Below, piece by piece: positions 10,961 through 22,791 of a stretch of 64,000 nucleotides of DNA. Where the stretch lies: contig CM059971.1 in the NCBI GenBank assembly GCA_030490835.1, forward strand, positions 74,046,224 through 74,110,223. The letters are read 5' to 3'. The stretch's first letter is position 1. Each line of letters opens with the position of its first letter. The DNA comes from Annona cherimola. Lineage: Eukaryota; Streptophyta; Magnoliopsida; Magnoliales; Annonaceae. The position numbers and the translations under genes are program-made. The notes beneath the pieces are model-generated. The model made no database searches. It saw only the letters and a program-made list of their open reading frames with translations, and had not been told where the DNA came from.

Positions 10961-13900
10961 GCTGGAAAATCTTTGCAACTTACGCAGTCATCTTAGATGG
11001 TAATAGAGAGCAGAGAGTAGAGAGAGAGGGAAACGGAAAAAGAGAAGGAGAAGCCTTGATCAAGTGATCTCAGTCATCAACCACCATCATCCAAGTTAGT
11101 TGTTATTTGTTTTATATCTTACTTTCTGAATTAAGAAAGGATCAAGGGAGAAATCAATTTGGACCATTAATTTTGGGAGAAAATTTTCAGATTTGAAGGA
11201 AAGAAGTTGATATCTATAGAAATCAAATTTATTAAACCTGATGGAGGTCGATTTTAATCTACGAATTGGGGATTTCTTGTACTTGGACATGGACGTGATC
11301 AGCGGCTTATTTGGGGAAAATTTTGCCAAAAATTGTGATCAAACTAGGCCTAAACAGATTATATACATTGGACAACAAGGAAATCATATCAACCATTGAA
11401 TCTATGATTCCATACATAATTTGGATGATCCAAACCATTAGATATATGTAAAATGGAGAAATTATATTTGATCATGTGCAGACACCTTAATATTTGATTA
11501 GATTTGAGCATTTGCAATTCTATCTCAATAATGTCTATATTAGTAGAAATTATAATAAGTTGATCTAAATCATTAGAGATTTAATTAAAACTGTATTTTC
11601 ATAATCTAAATCATTGGATTGGGACTAAATAAATTATTTTCTATTATAAATGTGTTTCATCTGTGATCGGAACCGTGACTAGTAGTTTAGACTAATAATT
11701 ATAATTGTTTATAACTTAAGTTACACCACCCATATAGTAAATTTGGAACTGAAAAGAAAAATATAAAAGAAATAATAATTGAATGATTTTAGCATGAAAA
11801 TGTTTTTGAGAAGTCATGATATTATTATTAAGGAATGACCCATCTTAAAATGTTTATCAAGTTGTAAATTAAAAATATTAGAAGATCAGCTTAAACAAGG
11901 TAGAATAGCTGTCAGGATTAGTTTTTGAGAAGTCATGATATTAATAATTTTTATACCGTGAAATTGAGGATAAAAATTTTATATCTTATAGAATATTTTC
12001 TGACTATCACTTGAAAAAAATAAAAATTAATTTTGGGATGATATAAATATGAGTAATAATTAAAATAATTTGAACCATCCCGAAACTTATACTCCTATCC
12101 AACAGAATAAAAATAAATAAATAAATATAAATAATTAATATTTATACTAAAAATATTTATTTTCTTTAGTTCATGTAGTTATTGATATATGATAGAAATT
12201 TCAGACTTAAACACCTTGATTTGATTATAAAAAAAATTAAGAGACTTTAGTATATCTGAATTCAACAAATATGGACAGATTGATGAATAATCAAAACAAA
12301 ATTTGAAACTTAAATAATAATGATCCAAATCGATATGAATAGTTAAAATAAATGATTATTGAGTTGATTCATGTGATATAAACAAATTGTCGAAAGTTAA
12401 TGTAATCCTGAAAAGACCTACCTATGATCATATTAAGTTTTAGAGCTCAAATGGTTATTAGTTAGTAATTAATAATAGAAGAATGATATTTAATAAATAA
12501 AATTGAATATTTATAAGATAGGGTTGAAAATGATGCAAAAAATACAATGTAGAAAAGTAATTTGACAATTCTGTGAAATGAATTCCAACTCAAATTAGTT
12601 ATGTTATTAACTTGAATCAAATAATATTTTAGAATTATTGAAATTTATTATAAATGATAAGTCTAGAATGATATGATTTGTATAAGGAACCGTATTCTAA
12701 CTAAGGTATAAAAGTTATGATAAAGAGAAACATCGGTACATCTTAAGAAGGAATATCATGCTAAATCATGATTATAAAAGTTAATTTAAGTTAAAATATT
12801 AATTAAAGAAAAGTTTTATTTTCCAATGCGATGATTTGAGCATTGTAACGAAATGTGGTACAAGGATAAACTTGAGATTTATACAGGGTAAGTAGAACTC
12901 TTTTCTTTTCTTTTTGATTTTGTATCATACTGTATGGTTACTGGCATGAATGTTTTGGATGCTGTTGTTTTCTAATTTTTGAGTTAATGCGTATTATTGG
13001 TCTTGATGATTTATTGTGATGCTGAGATTGACCTTTATTCATTCTAGCATTATGCATTATGACATTGAGATATATTACTTGGTATGCTAGCATATTAATA
13101 AGTCATGACTGTAATTGTGAATTTGTGAAGTATTATTGTTGGACCATCAGTGACGACTGTTGGTATATCTTAATCGAGGATCGGGATGTGATAGCCTGAG
13201 CGGCATTGGTTTAGACATACTTGTTTGACCGGTATGGATTTGGTGGGCTGCAAATCTAGTTTGTTTAGCCCTTGTGATTTGAATAATATATATTGTGACC
13301 CGGTCCGTAGGATTGGTGACTATCAACGTAATGGTTAAGGCCAGAGTCATTCACGTAATATGGTGCGGCGTGGCTGCGACTGTATAGAGGGTGCAGCAGG
13401 GTATCAGTTACACCTACAGTTTGGTTAAAGGTGTTTCCCGATCTATCTGTATTGTGCAAAGTTGGCCACTTGTGCTGGGATGTAGTAATGACAACCTAGG
13501 TTATACTATACAACAGGTTAGATTACAGGGCGAGATACCGAACCTCTCCATTAGATTTGAGACTTTGTTGGATGAATTGGAGTTTGAGACCTTATTGGAT
13601 GAATTAGAGTTTAAGACCTTGTTGGATGAATTAGAGAAATGACATGCGTTTGATACATTGATGCATGCTTGGGCATTAACATATATTTTATATGGATTTA
13701 AATCTGATTTGAATATGTGATTTAATCTATGTTTTTTTTAACCCGTATGCATATTGTTTACTCAGAGTTTATGTTTATATATTTTATTTACTAAGTTTGC
13801 CCGGACTTATCCTGTTTTGTTATTTTTTTTTGGATAACGGGTGCGCAAGTGGATACCAACACAGGTAAGTATACCAAATGAGGCTAGGACTTGATGAATC

Positions 13901-13976
13901 TAGATTTAGAATCATTTATTTTAATGAATCTAGATTTAGGAGCAATATTTGAGTATGTTGACAGGACGTTATATCA
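10960..13976 (+). mobile_element. Possible long LTR-like sequence, unclassified
   Basis: A purine-rich leader (GAGAGAGAGGGAAACGG near 11020), a splice-donor-like AGGGTAAGTAG near 12886 and an end near 13960-13976 (GGACGTTATATCA) resemble the layout of long Ty3/gypsy LTRs. The solo LTR at 55573-57270 read on its minus strand has a similar AGGTAAGTAG. No partner LTR, 5' boundary or target duplication was found, so this is a weak call. A 27-bp, three-copy minisatellite lies within it at 13556-13636. No gene was recognised in 3 kb. Confidence 0.3.
13556..13636. repeat. 27-bp minisatellite, three copies
   Basis: A unit of the type TTTGAGACYTTRTTGGATGA (first 20 of 27 bp) repeats three times head to tail with few changes. 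Because 27 is a multiple of three it gives an open repeat (LLDELEFET-like), but nothing else supports coding. Confidence 0.8.
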
Positions 13977-14275
13977 AGTGCGTCCAACTTAATTTCCCTT
14001 AAAATCTCTTTCAATTCATTCTCACTATCCTTTTTACCTTAGACATAAAAAGGGATACATCATTGCAAAATCTTATGATGCATCTTTTTCTAGCTCAGAC
14101 GTTGAAAAGTCTTGTATATATTAATGATGAGTTACACCATATTTTTGCCAAATTTGGTCATCATCAAGGCCTGAAGTAAGTTAGAGGCACAAAATGAATT
14201 GCAGTAGCATTCATGCCTAATCATTAAAAGCCTTGGTTGGACTACAAAAAAAGGGGCCTTGGTCGAGAATGTTTG
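13977..14275. other. Intergenic DNA
   Basis: No gene or clear repeat seen. Confidence 0.4.
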
Positions 14276-14278
14276 TTA

Positions 14279-14536
14279 GGGCACGTTTGGCATCATATGA
14301 CAGAGGGAGGGGTGAAATCCCATTTCTTGAGGCTAATAATTGTTGTATCAATAATTATTTTTCTACTTTACCTCTATATTTCAATCATTTCTCCTATCAA
14401 CTGCCTTCATCAAACATATTTATTCTAACTCTACATTTATTATTTCCTATAAATGGCATAATTTTTAAAACATTTCATTTTCCACTTCCCACCCCATGCC
14501 ACAATCTCACAAAAATATCAATCACGAAACATCCTC
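14279..14536. mobile_element. Tourist-like MITE
   Basis: This 258-bp element starts GGGCACGTTTGGCAT and ends CACGAAACATCCTC, imperfect inverted ends of the PIF/Harbinger (Tourist) type. It is flanked by TTA on both sides (14276-14278, 14537-14539), the expected 3-bp target duplication. Its interior resembles the MITE at 36637-36900 (shared CTCTATATTYCAATCATTT and CCTATMAAT blocks). Confidence 0.75.
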
Positions 14537-14748
14537 TTAGATTGAAAAATCAAGCATTTTGAGTCAATCTCACATTAATTAATTTCCAAAACCTTAAAAA
14601 ATTGCAACAAATCACATAGCTTGCTACATCTAGATACATCTATTGCAGCTCTTAATTCTTATATATCATTATTCCAAAAGCTAGCCATGATCGAAAGAGC
14701 AACACCCACAATCATTTCACACCAAAACACCCACTTCTCCATTTTCAG

Positions 14749-15252
14749 TCATCGGATTCTTCTTCCTTCTTCCTTCTCTTGGTCCTCCACCCCGCCTCCT
14801 GCTTCAACAACTCCCTCCTCTTCCTCGAAAGCCGACGCGGGATAAGTGGCCTTGATCCCACCTATGGCCCTGAACGTGATGTTCTGGGAATGGGGATCGT
14901 CTATAGAGATGTCTGTGAGAGGCACCCACAAGAGCAGCTGCTTGCTCTTCACCCCCGCGACCTTCTTCATCTTCTGCTTCTCTACGAACGCCGTCGTCTC
15001 CGCGCTGTACTTGGTCCTCGTCCCGATCTTCCTATTCAAGTGCTGGCAGCTGCTCTTCCGCCGCTGCCACACGAAGCCGGCAGCCCGATTATACCCCACC
15101 TCCACCATTTCCACATTCCCCAAGGGGAGAAGCCCTAGAGGAAGACACAGCTCTTTCAGCAGTTCCTTGGTCTTCTCCCTGCAGAGGCTGTCCCCCTCGT
15201 AAATCTCTGCTCCCTCGCGATACCTCTCAATCTCCTTCGCTACCGATGTCAT
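14749..15252 (-). CDS. DUF538 family protein, copy 1
   Basis: This encodes 167 residues and has no intron. I use the ATG at 15252 rather than an upstream in-frame start at 15351, because family similarity begins at SVAKEIERYREGAEIY and the TATA box lies between the two. The core DUF538 signature is present: LPLGLLPLGN at 38-47, EVGYNRAAGFVW at 51-62, TAFVEKQKMKKVAGVKSKQ at 87-105 and the SIDDP turn at 116-120. The C-terminal tail is acidic (EEEE at 143-146). No signal peptide or membrane segment is visible, so the product is probably soluble and intracellular. Short DUF538 proteins such as Arabidopsis SVB are linked to trichome growth and stress responses; the biochemical activity is unsettled. 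It is the most diverged of the three paralogues here, with about half the residues shared by eye, and has an extra residue in the LGN-EVGYN segment. Confidence 0.9.
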   Translation of the reverse strand: MTSVAKEIERYREGAEIYEGDSLCREKTKELLKELCLPLGLLPLGNVEMVEVGYNRAAGFVWQRRKSSCQHLNRKIGTRTKYSAETTAFVEKQKMKKVAGVKSKQLLLWVPLTDISIDDPHSQNITFRAIGGIKATYPASAFEEEEGVVEAGGGVEDQEKEEGRRIR

Positions 15253-15332
15253 TTTCTTTTTTCTTTCTTGCTCAGAAGAAGAAGAGAAGGGAGATTGCAA
15301 TATGGGGGCTGTTGGGAAGGATGGTGGGAGAT

Positions 15333-15343
15333 TATATATAAAC
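15333..15343 (-). promoter_or_regulatory. TATA box of DUF538 copy 1
   Basis: TTTATATATAAT on the minus strand lies about 85 bp upstream of the ATG at 15252. This predicts a start site near 15305 and a short purine-rich leader. Confidence 0.6.
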
Positions 15344-15351
15344 AGGCTCAC

Positions 15352-16025
15352 GCATGCATGTTATGAATTAAATGACTAAAAGTCAAGCTTAATTCTGATT
15401 TTGCTAATTGCTTTCAGGGGTAGTTTTAATGTTGTGATGGTCCATAGCCATTAATGGTTGGTGTTGGATAGATGTGGGAGTTAGGTATATTTGGGGGTTG
15501 GATGCTTATGGGGCAGTTGCATTGCAACTTATGGCCCAGCTAATTGTAGGTGAGGCACAATAAATAAGTGGGGATATCGATATTTTCTCAAGAGGGGAAT
15601 TAATGCTAAAGAGCTACGTACCTGCAGTGTCATTGCCCATGGAGTGGGTGGAATTTAATTTCGTAAAATATGCACAGATCGACTACTGCATGCGTGCATG
15701 CATATATCCCCACTTTCATTAGATTGTGTAGTTTAAAAAAGAAAAAGAATAAAGTTCAGAACGTTTCTTTGTTTTAAAGAACCAAAATAGTTTCCATAAA
15801 AAAAAAAAGAACCAAAATAGCAAGTAATGTAGGAGTTTTCCAACTACCTATATAGTTAATAGTTTGTCCAAATTTGCAAGTGCATCGCCACTTCTGACAA
15901 GTTTGCACGCACACTGAAGTATCTAAAATCGAAGGCACATAAAAAAGAAAAAATCGAAGGCACATCACTTCCATTAAGGTTATATTGTTCACCATTAAAA
16001 ACTTTACAAAATGATGAAAACAGCC
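15352..16025. other. Upstream intergenic region of DUF538 copy 1
   Basis: No gene seen. This region holds the copy 1 promoter and AT-rich DNA. Near 15780-15830 there is a short direct repeat of GAACCAAAATAG. Confidence 0.4.
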
Positions 16026-16027
16026 GC

Positions 16028-16400
16028 AATATATATATGCGCTTAAGTTATAATATTCATTTTTATTCTATTTTTATTTCTTTTTTTATTTTTTTTCTTC
16101 ATAAGCTTATTTTACTAATGTGTTTAATTCATATACCAAGTTTTTCCATTTTACAATACTTATATATATTTTTTTTATTTTTGAAAATCAGCAATTTTAA
16201 TAGCATATAGGTCATTTTTCACATCTTAAAAAACTTAATTTTTAAAAATAAAAAATAAATACATAAAATTATTGTAAAATAACAAAACTTAATATATAAA
16301 TTAAATACACTTAGGAAAACATATTTATGAAGAAAAATGAAATAAAATAGAATAAAAAGTAAATATTGTAACTTAAGCATATATATAATGTATTGTATAT
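16028..16400. mobile_element. AT-rich foldback MITE
   Basis: The left arm (from ATATATATGCGCTTAAGTTA) and right arm (to TAACTTAAGCATATATATA) are inverted copies. The arms also share an inner block (TTYATATACCAAG, then CCATTTTACAATA) inverted on the right as TATTGTAAAAT and CTTARTATATAAATTAAATA. The whole can fold into a long hairpin. It shares its arm sequence with 23862-24228 and resembles 35355-35998. Confidence 0.65.
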
Positions 16401-16424
16401 AATTTCAGATAAAAAATATATTGT

Positions 16425-16860
16425 ATATAATCATGTCCCTCTATATATATGGCTCTATTTCTATGTAACTAGGTTAAATAGAAGTCGAGTCATATAACCC
16501 CTTCAAAATTAAGATTTTGATCATTGATGGAAAATTCAATCCATTTATCGTATTTAACATATTTTGTTTATCTAAAAAACCAAGTTTCTACCTAATCAAG
16601 TATATTTATGGGCCACATTTGTTGACAAAGATATATTTGTGTGTAAATTTGAAAAATGATAAAATATCAATTTTAAAGTAGTATTTTCGATAATTAAATC
16701 TTTAAAAATATCATTTTTATGTAAGTAAATAATTTTATAAAGTATTATTATATTCTAGTACATAGGTAAATGGATATAAACGTCTTTCATAATTTATACA
16801 TGAATATATAAAGTATTATTATATTCTAATACATGTGTGTGTGTGTATATACATATATAT
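16425..16860. repeat. Composite repeat with an inverted copy at 62650-63010
   Basis: The first half (about 16440-16615: CATTGATGGAAAATTCAATC, CAAGTATATTTATGGGCCAC) is matched in reverse complement at about 62860-63000. The second half (16620-16860, with CAATTTTAAAGTAGTATTTT) is matched at 62650-62830. It ends in a TG/TA microsatellite. Confidence 0.6.
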
Positions 16861-16897
16861 ATATATATATTTAAAATACCCCTATCTTTAAAAGAAC

Positions 16898-17293
16898 ATT
16901 ATTCAATGCACCTGGGTGCACTTAGCTTCTGTGCACTCGGGTGCATTTAACCCATTTAAAAAAATTTTAAAATTCTTTTTACACAATTGTTAATCTATCT
17001 GTATTTTAACATGTGTATCAATTTTTACCATTTTCGTATATTTTTAGATATTTTTTGGATTTTTAAAAATCAATGACATTATTAGTAATTTAGAATTACT
17101 AAAATGCTACTGATTTTTAAAAATAAAAAAATTCAAAATATCCAAAAATGGTAAAAATTGATACATATGTTAAATACATTTAGATAAACAATTGTGTAAA
17201 AAATTTTCAAAAAAAAAGTATTTGCACCTGGGTGCATTGAAGCTAAATGCACCTGGGTGCATTGAATAATAATCACCTGCGTGCATTGAATAA
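16898..17293. mobile_element. Foldback MITE with GCACCTGGGTGCA termini
   Basis: The left end ATTATTCAATGCACCTGGGT is inverted at the right as ACCTGGGTGCATTGAATAAT, itself repeated to 17293. Inner arms are also inverted (ACCATTTTCGTATATTTTTA versus CCAAAAATGGTAAAAATTGA). The terminal GCACCYGGGTGC is palindromic and occurs twice per arm (GCACTCGGGTGCATT near 16935). Confidence 0.7.
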
Positions 17294-18211
17294 TAATCCA
17301 TCTTTAAAAATCTAAAAAAATATAGATATATTCAAAAATGGAAAACTTAGTTTATATCTTAAATACACTTAGATAAATAAGTATATAAAGAAAAATGCAT
17401 TGTTGTAAATGAATTTTTTGACGTGGGCTAAGCGGAACATTTGCTTAGCTCGGGGTAACAGCATCATTCCTCTTTAAGATGGACATGTACACATGTTAGA
17501 TTTGGATGAAAATTAGTATGCTAATAAAATAAATAATTTTGAATATAATGGGTGATATAGATGTTAGTTTTAATACATGTGGGGCTCATTTATAGGTAAT
17601 CTGCACTTGAATATTTTCCATATGAATATACCTTCTTGTGCAGATATCTCTTTTTTACGTGGATTACATTTTTTATATCTAGATTTATCTATTTACTTGT
17701 TCCAATTGTTACAATTGATATTTTTTGCAACGAATCTGTCAAATTGTTGCCAAGTGATTTTAGTACAGATTTTTCTTTTTTCTTTTTTTTTCCTTGATAG
17801 TAGAGGTTTCAGTATAGTTGAGCTGTTGCATATTAAAATTTGTTAGAACATTACAACGATTTGGCGTACACCATAGATTAACAGCAACGAATTTTCATTG
17901 AGAACTAAACAAATGATTTGCTGCATGTTTTACTTTAATGTTAAAAACTTTTTATCCAAAAATTTTACATTCGCATGAAGTTGTGCAGCCAGTTCATGAA
18001 AGGTGTAATGGATAGAGTTAAATAGAGTCAAGTTTTATAGACAGATAAAAACAAAGTTTTATAGAAGCGAAAATCTTATATATAATAACTTTATTTTTAA
18101 TAATTATTATCTATATTTTAATGTTAGAGTATGTTCGTTTAACATCAAAAATTTTCAAACTAAATTTTTTTTATCCTTTATAACTATATACATATGTTAG
18201 TAATTACCCGC
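17294..18211. other. AT-rich intergenic DNA with a foldback-family fragment
   Basis: No gene. The stretch 17490-17610 matches, in reverse orientation, the inner part of the GCTGTTCCGGTGCA foldback family (GGATGAAAATTAGTATGCTA and ATACATGTGGGGCTC). Confidence 0.45.
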
Positions 18212-19531
18212 TGTAGCGCCCCTTTCGCAGGTGGTCGGCGCTACAATAAATATTATTGTAATAAATAAAGATTAAAGCATTAAAATAAAAATAATCGCAA
18301 AATATAAAATAGGGGAGTCGCCACTAATCTTTTTGGGAAGATTAGAACCCAAATATTGCATTGATGGATAAAGTACCGGTTTACATAAATAGAGACTGGA
18401 TTACAGGCAAATCATCTGCTATGGCATAATAAAATAAAGAGGACATTTTTAGAGGTTGAACTGGAACAATGACTATGGACACTTTGGGTATTTTTGGGAT
18501 GTGAGAGAGAGGCAGCGGCAATAGGTAAAAAGGTAGGCATAAATGAAAATGAAGGAAGAGAGGGGCTAAGAAAAAATGGAGACCAAGTGCCAGCGTCCTC
18601 CCCTTGCTCTCATGAGATAATTGTGTTTTTTAGACGTTGCTGAGTCCTCTATTTATATTCTTTTTTGGGCAAGCTGGCTATCCACGTGGCAACCTCCCAT
18701 TGGTTGATTATGCATAGGTTGAGGCATGTGCTGTATACTTTGTTTTTTCATCTGGTTTTGTTATTTGCCCATTGGTTCTTGCATGCTAGATATGGTTGGG
18801 TTCTCCTCCTTTGCTTCCTCTCCAAGCAATGTTGTTTGGTGCCCAAGCAATGAGCTGGACAGCAGAGATTGTTCAACGGGGCGCAGATTTCTAGCCGTTG
18901 GATTTGAGATGGATGTCGACTAGTGGCTGTTGTGTGTCGGGTGCAAGGAAGCTAGTGTGCGCGGGATCTGGGGGAGAGATGATGGATGTTGTTGGAGATG
19001 AATTGGAGCAGTGCTTTCATGGAGGTTGCTACCAGAATCAAGGCTGGGCGGAGGAGGCACGACATCGGTAGTAATGGGAGGAGATGGGTTTCGGATGCAA
19101 CCTTGAAGAAGGTAGATCTATTGGAGAACTGGAGATGGCTCTGCGCCGGAGAAGATGAGTAGTCGTGAGCACGCCGTTAGCCCGATGAGCGACTCCGATT
19201 GGTCATCCAATGGTTGTGGGTGGAAATCGCAAATGGTAGCCATGGGATTTCCGTCTTGGAGGAAGCCGTGCGATTTTGGGAGAAGATGGGCTTTGGTCTT
19301 TTGGTACTCTGCCAGCACAACTATTCCATACACGTGCGGCCCATTTGAAGGCAATCTTAGCCATTGATTTTTATATGTTATTGGTCCAATGACTTTGTAA
19401 TAATTTCATAAAAATAAATCTGGCATTGGGATGCATCTTTTACTTGAAAAATATGTATAATAGTGTCATTTAATAAATTGACCAATACTTAATTAATATG
19501 GTTAAAAATAGCTCAAAAATGGGGTGTCTAC
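18212..19531 (-). repeat. 3' LTR of the gag-only element
   Basis: This 1320-bp LTR reads TGTAGACACCCC...GGCGCTACA on the minus strand, with inverted TGTAG/CTACA ends. A TATA box (TATAAATA) is at 18650-18657 on the minus strand, matched at 23231-23238 in the other LTR. A GC-richer U5-like segment (18880-19300) has short open frames but no recognisable product. Confidence 0.85.
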
Positions 19532-19548
19532 AGCTGCCCCCCTTTGCC
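19532..19548 (-). promoter_or_regulatory. Polypurine tract of the gag-only element
   Basis: On the minus strand GGCAAAGGGGGGCAGC lies directly before the LTR start TGTAGACACC. A longer purine-rich tract (minus sense) at 19660-19741 lies just upstream. Confidence 0.75.
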
Positions 19549-20439
19549 AGAGGTGACTTGTTGGTGAATGGCAAAGAATATGACACCTCCAAATTCTTGA
19601 GGATTCCACCATTTGCGGTCTTCTTAGCCATCAACTCCATTGTCTTCTCCATCTTTTCTCCCTTTTTCTTTCTTTTTTTTTTCTTTTCTTCTTGTTTTCT
19701 TTTTCTTCTCTTTTTCTTCTCTTTTTTTTTCTTTTTTTTGAAAGAGTATATACATAAATACCTTGCTTCATGCGGCTTTGCCTCCAGGATCCCACACCTT
19801 ATTTGATGCAATATATGACTTGCTATAAAAATAATTTGTGTCCTTTATTTTGAAAGTTGTCTGCCTCCGTGCTTTGAAATATATTTTTCTCCACTTTTTA
19901 CCCTTTAGTCTTTATTTGTAAATTATTTCTTGTAGCTTGAATTTAATGCTTCTCTGACATGCAGCTTTGGTAGTCTGCTTTTTATACTTGATCTCTATTG
20001 TGGCTGCCCTATTTTTGTAAAGCGTGACCTTGACTAATTTTGAGATAAATATTGCCCATTGTGAAATATTATCTTCAATGGTTGTTGGCATTTTTCCTGC
20101 CAAGCTTGATAGAAAGACTATCTGGTAGCCATTTTGAAATATCCCTTGTGGATGTGTTGACAAAGATGCATCTGTGACGATGGGTTGACTGATGATGGTT
20201 GTGTGTCATGCACATTTCATGGCTTCCGGGGTTAACCTGGTTAGCTGTTCGACTTTGTCGACATTGCCCGTATTGATAATGGTTTGTTGAGGCTTTTTAG
20301 ATGCCTCTGCTTGATTGTTTGTGTGAGGGATAAATTTATTTGTGACATGTAGATGGTCTTTTCCGTTTGACTTTTCTTGTGCAGGAATTCCTTAAAATTT
20401 GTGCTCTTTAGCTAGCACTTCCTTTTCTAAGGCATTTGT

Positions 20440-21770
20440 CTAGTTTGCTGATAAAACTAATATTTCACCTTCAGTAGTCAGATATGATGATGGTAAAAAC
20501 TGCTTTTGATGGATACTAGAAGTAGAGATATAGGGAGCTTTTGGTTTTTCTTCTGTATTCTTTAGTTGTGGACATATTGATTGGTTGACTGGAATAAAGA
20601 CATTTTCTGGGGACAGGTGAGGCAAAGTTGGTTGGCCAACTATTTTGAATGGTGTTTCCAAATTTGTAGGAAAAATACTAAAGGGTTGTCTCTCCACCAT
20701 AGGCGGTTCACATGAAATTGGATTTTCTCGCGCGGGCTTTGTTGATTTTTCTGATAAAATGATAGGGTTGACGCATTTTCTTTGAAGGGTGATAGGGTTG
20801 ACATTTCGACCTTGCAAGATAACATAAACATTATGGTGTTGGATTTTTGTTATGAAAATAGAAGGGTCAAAAGTTTTAATATTACCCTTGACAAAATTGA
20901 CTTCCATATCAATGTCCGCCATTTGAGACGTCTAGCTTACTTATTCAGGATAACTTGCATCCCCTTGCTGTGGCCATGGAGAAATCTCTTTCTTTCTTAG
21001 GCCCTCTTCAACTTGTTCTGCCATTTGTAGTAGTTGTGTAAAGTTGGTAAAGGGGTGTGAGACCAAAACCTAGAGATATTTGGGTGTGTTGAGTTGATGA
21101 TGATGGATATTTGCTCATTACGGGGTAAGGGAACCTTCATTTTTGCCGCTAAGGCTTGCCATCTTGTCATATATTTGAGAAGGTCTCACCGTCTTCTTGC
21201 CTTAAGGCCTCTAAGTCAGCCCTCTTGGCTGCAATATTTAGCATGTAGAAAAATCGATCCATGAAAGTTAAAGATATATGTTCCCATGTTTTATTTTTTT
21301 GCAGTCAAGCGATGTATACCATTCAAGGGCATCCCCTCTCAAGCTATGTTGGAATAACACGACCAAAATTTCTCGTTTTTTAGTAGAGGGTATGTTGGCA
21401 TCCCCTCGCATGAGTCTCCTTCATAGATAGGGAGGGTTGACATTTTGAAATTTTCAAGTAGTTGTGTATTTGAAAATGGGCATAAGTCTTCAATTTTTAC
21501 TAAAGGAAGGTCCTCCCCTTGCTGCCGCTTAATTTTTCTTTGTATCTCTTGGAGATGGCTTTGAAACTGTGTCTTGACCTTTTCTATCTGGCCTTGCATA
21601 TTCATTAGGCCATGTGATCTTTGAATTGGAATAGATTGCGAGCTTGAAAGTTGTTGTTTGCTGATGTTGTGATGAAGAAGATGACGCTTGATATTGTAGA
21701 TTTGCCGTTGATTAGGTTGCTCTAGCATTTTGTAGAGCATGTCCTTCATCCGTTGCATTGTTTGATCCTA
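20440..21770 (-). pseudogene. Degenerate gag of the Tat/Ogre-like element
   Basis: Two open segments are visible. At 21339-21758 (139 codons) the block LENFKMSTLPIYEGDSCEG matches the start of plant Ty3/gypsy gag cores (MPxLPxYDGxxDP). A glutamine/lysine-rich coiled-coil-like stretch precedes it. After a frameshift, fragments such as GDALEWYTSL (near 21330) and YMLNIAAKRADLEALRQ can be followed, typical of the gag capsid region. The segment 20440-20922 (160 codons, beginning MADIDMEVNF) is probably the gag C-terminal or spacer region, without a zinc knuckle. Stops and frameshifts make it non-functional. Confidence 0.6.
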
Positions 21771-22768
21771 TTTTTCAAATGAGAATGCAGTATTTTTTCT
21801 TCGAAAAATGATTTGTCGGCTCCATGTGTGTAGCTTTGGCTTAAAGGCAACTAGAACTTTGAGATATATTTTTTTCCACTTTTTCCATGCTTTTCCTTTT
21901 CACCTTTTTTTTGGCTTTTCTTGTTTTGTGGAAAGAAGCCAAAAAGAAATTGAAAAAATGATACAATGCCCCCTGTTTTAGAACCAAGGGTGAAAAAGTT
22001 GATTAATTGTCTTTGGGCTTGAAACTCTGTTGCTAGCTTGCCGCCGCTTTGTTGAAATGCTTCTGGATGCCACTGGATCAAGAAACTTTTTAGGTCTAGT
22101 CACGGGGCTCTTTTCAACACCTTTCTGCCTCCTCCAGACTTTGGTGCATCCTTTTATATCTTTATTTCAACTTGTTTTTGTCGTAAAGCGATAGCATGCC
22201 TTCAGACTTGTGTCGACCATGAAAAAGGGGTGAGAGAGCTGCCCTTTAGCTCCCTGTATACAGACTAGCTCAAAGATAGTAGAATTGTAAATGATAATCA
22301 GTCGTAACCCCTTTTTGGATATAAAATATGGGATGCCAATGTGGATGAGCAGAGCAAGAGCTAGAGCTAGCCATGAGCAGAACTTGTTGTACAACCTTGG
22401 ACTTAAAAACACTTTTAGGTTCCTTGGCAAATTCTTTTTGTAGCTCTTTCCTTCTTTTTTTTATGCTTCGTTGCACCCTTGTTTGTCGTGCTTTATTATG
22501 GATGATTTTTGCTACAACGCTGATGAAGCATGGGTGGGTATCTTCATGACAAAGTGGAGTCGTGGGTGGAATCTGTCGAATGCCTCTAAACTTGAAAACT
22601 TTCTAGGTTTGGTCACAAACATTATTTCAGCATACTTTTTTTTATCTCCCGGCACCTGTCTATAGACTTAAAAGCTTGTGTTAATCGCCTATAATGTTAC
22701 CAAAATGGTAATAAAAATGCCCCCATTTTTTTCATATGCCATAGGATGATGATTTAAAAAATATATGG

Positions 22769-22788
22769 CCTCCCCAGTGGAGTCGCCA
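22769..22788 (-). promoter_or_regulatory. Primer-binding site of the gag-only element
   Basis: TGGCGACTCCACTGGGGAGG on the minus strand starts three bases after the LTR end. This pattern is characteristic of Tat/Ogre-like retrotransposons. Confidence 0.8.
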
Positions 22789-22791
22789 AGC

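Noticed and set aside
14779..15202. Plus-strand open frames opposite DUF538 copy 1
   Set aside because: Shadows of the GC-rich minus-strand gene; the family match is on the minus strand only. The same applies at 29187-29480 and 46418-46846.
15253..15351. Upstream in-frame start for DUF538 copy 1 (33 extra residues)
   Set aside because: The extension has no family similarity, and the TATA box at 15333-15343 lies inside it, so it is not part of the mRNA.
19470..19811. Lysine/glutamate-rich or phenylalanine-rich frames on either strand
   Set aside because: They come from the purine/pyrimidine tract beside the polypurine tract of the gag-only element.
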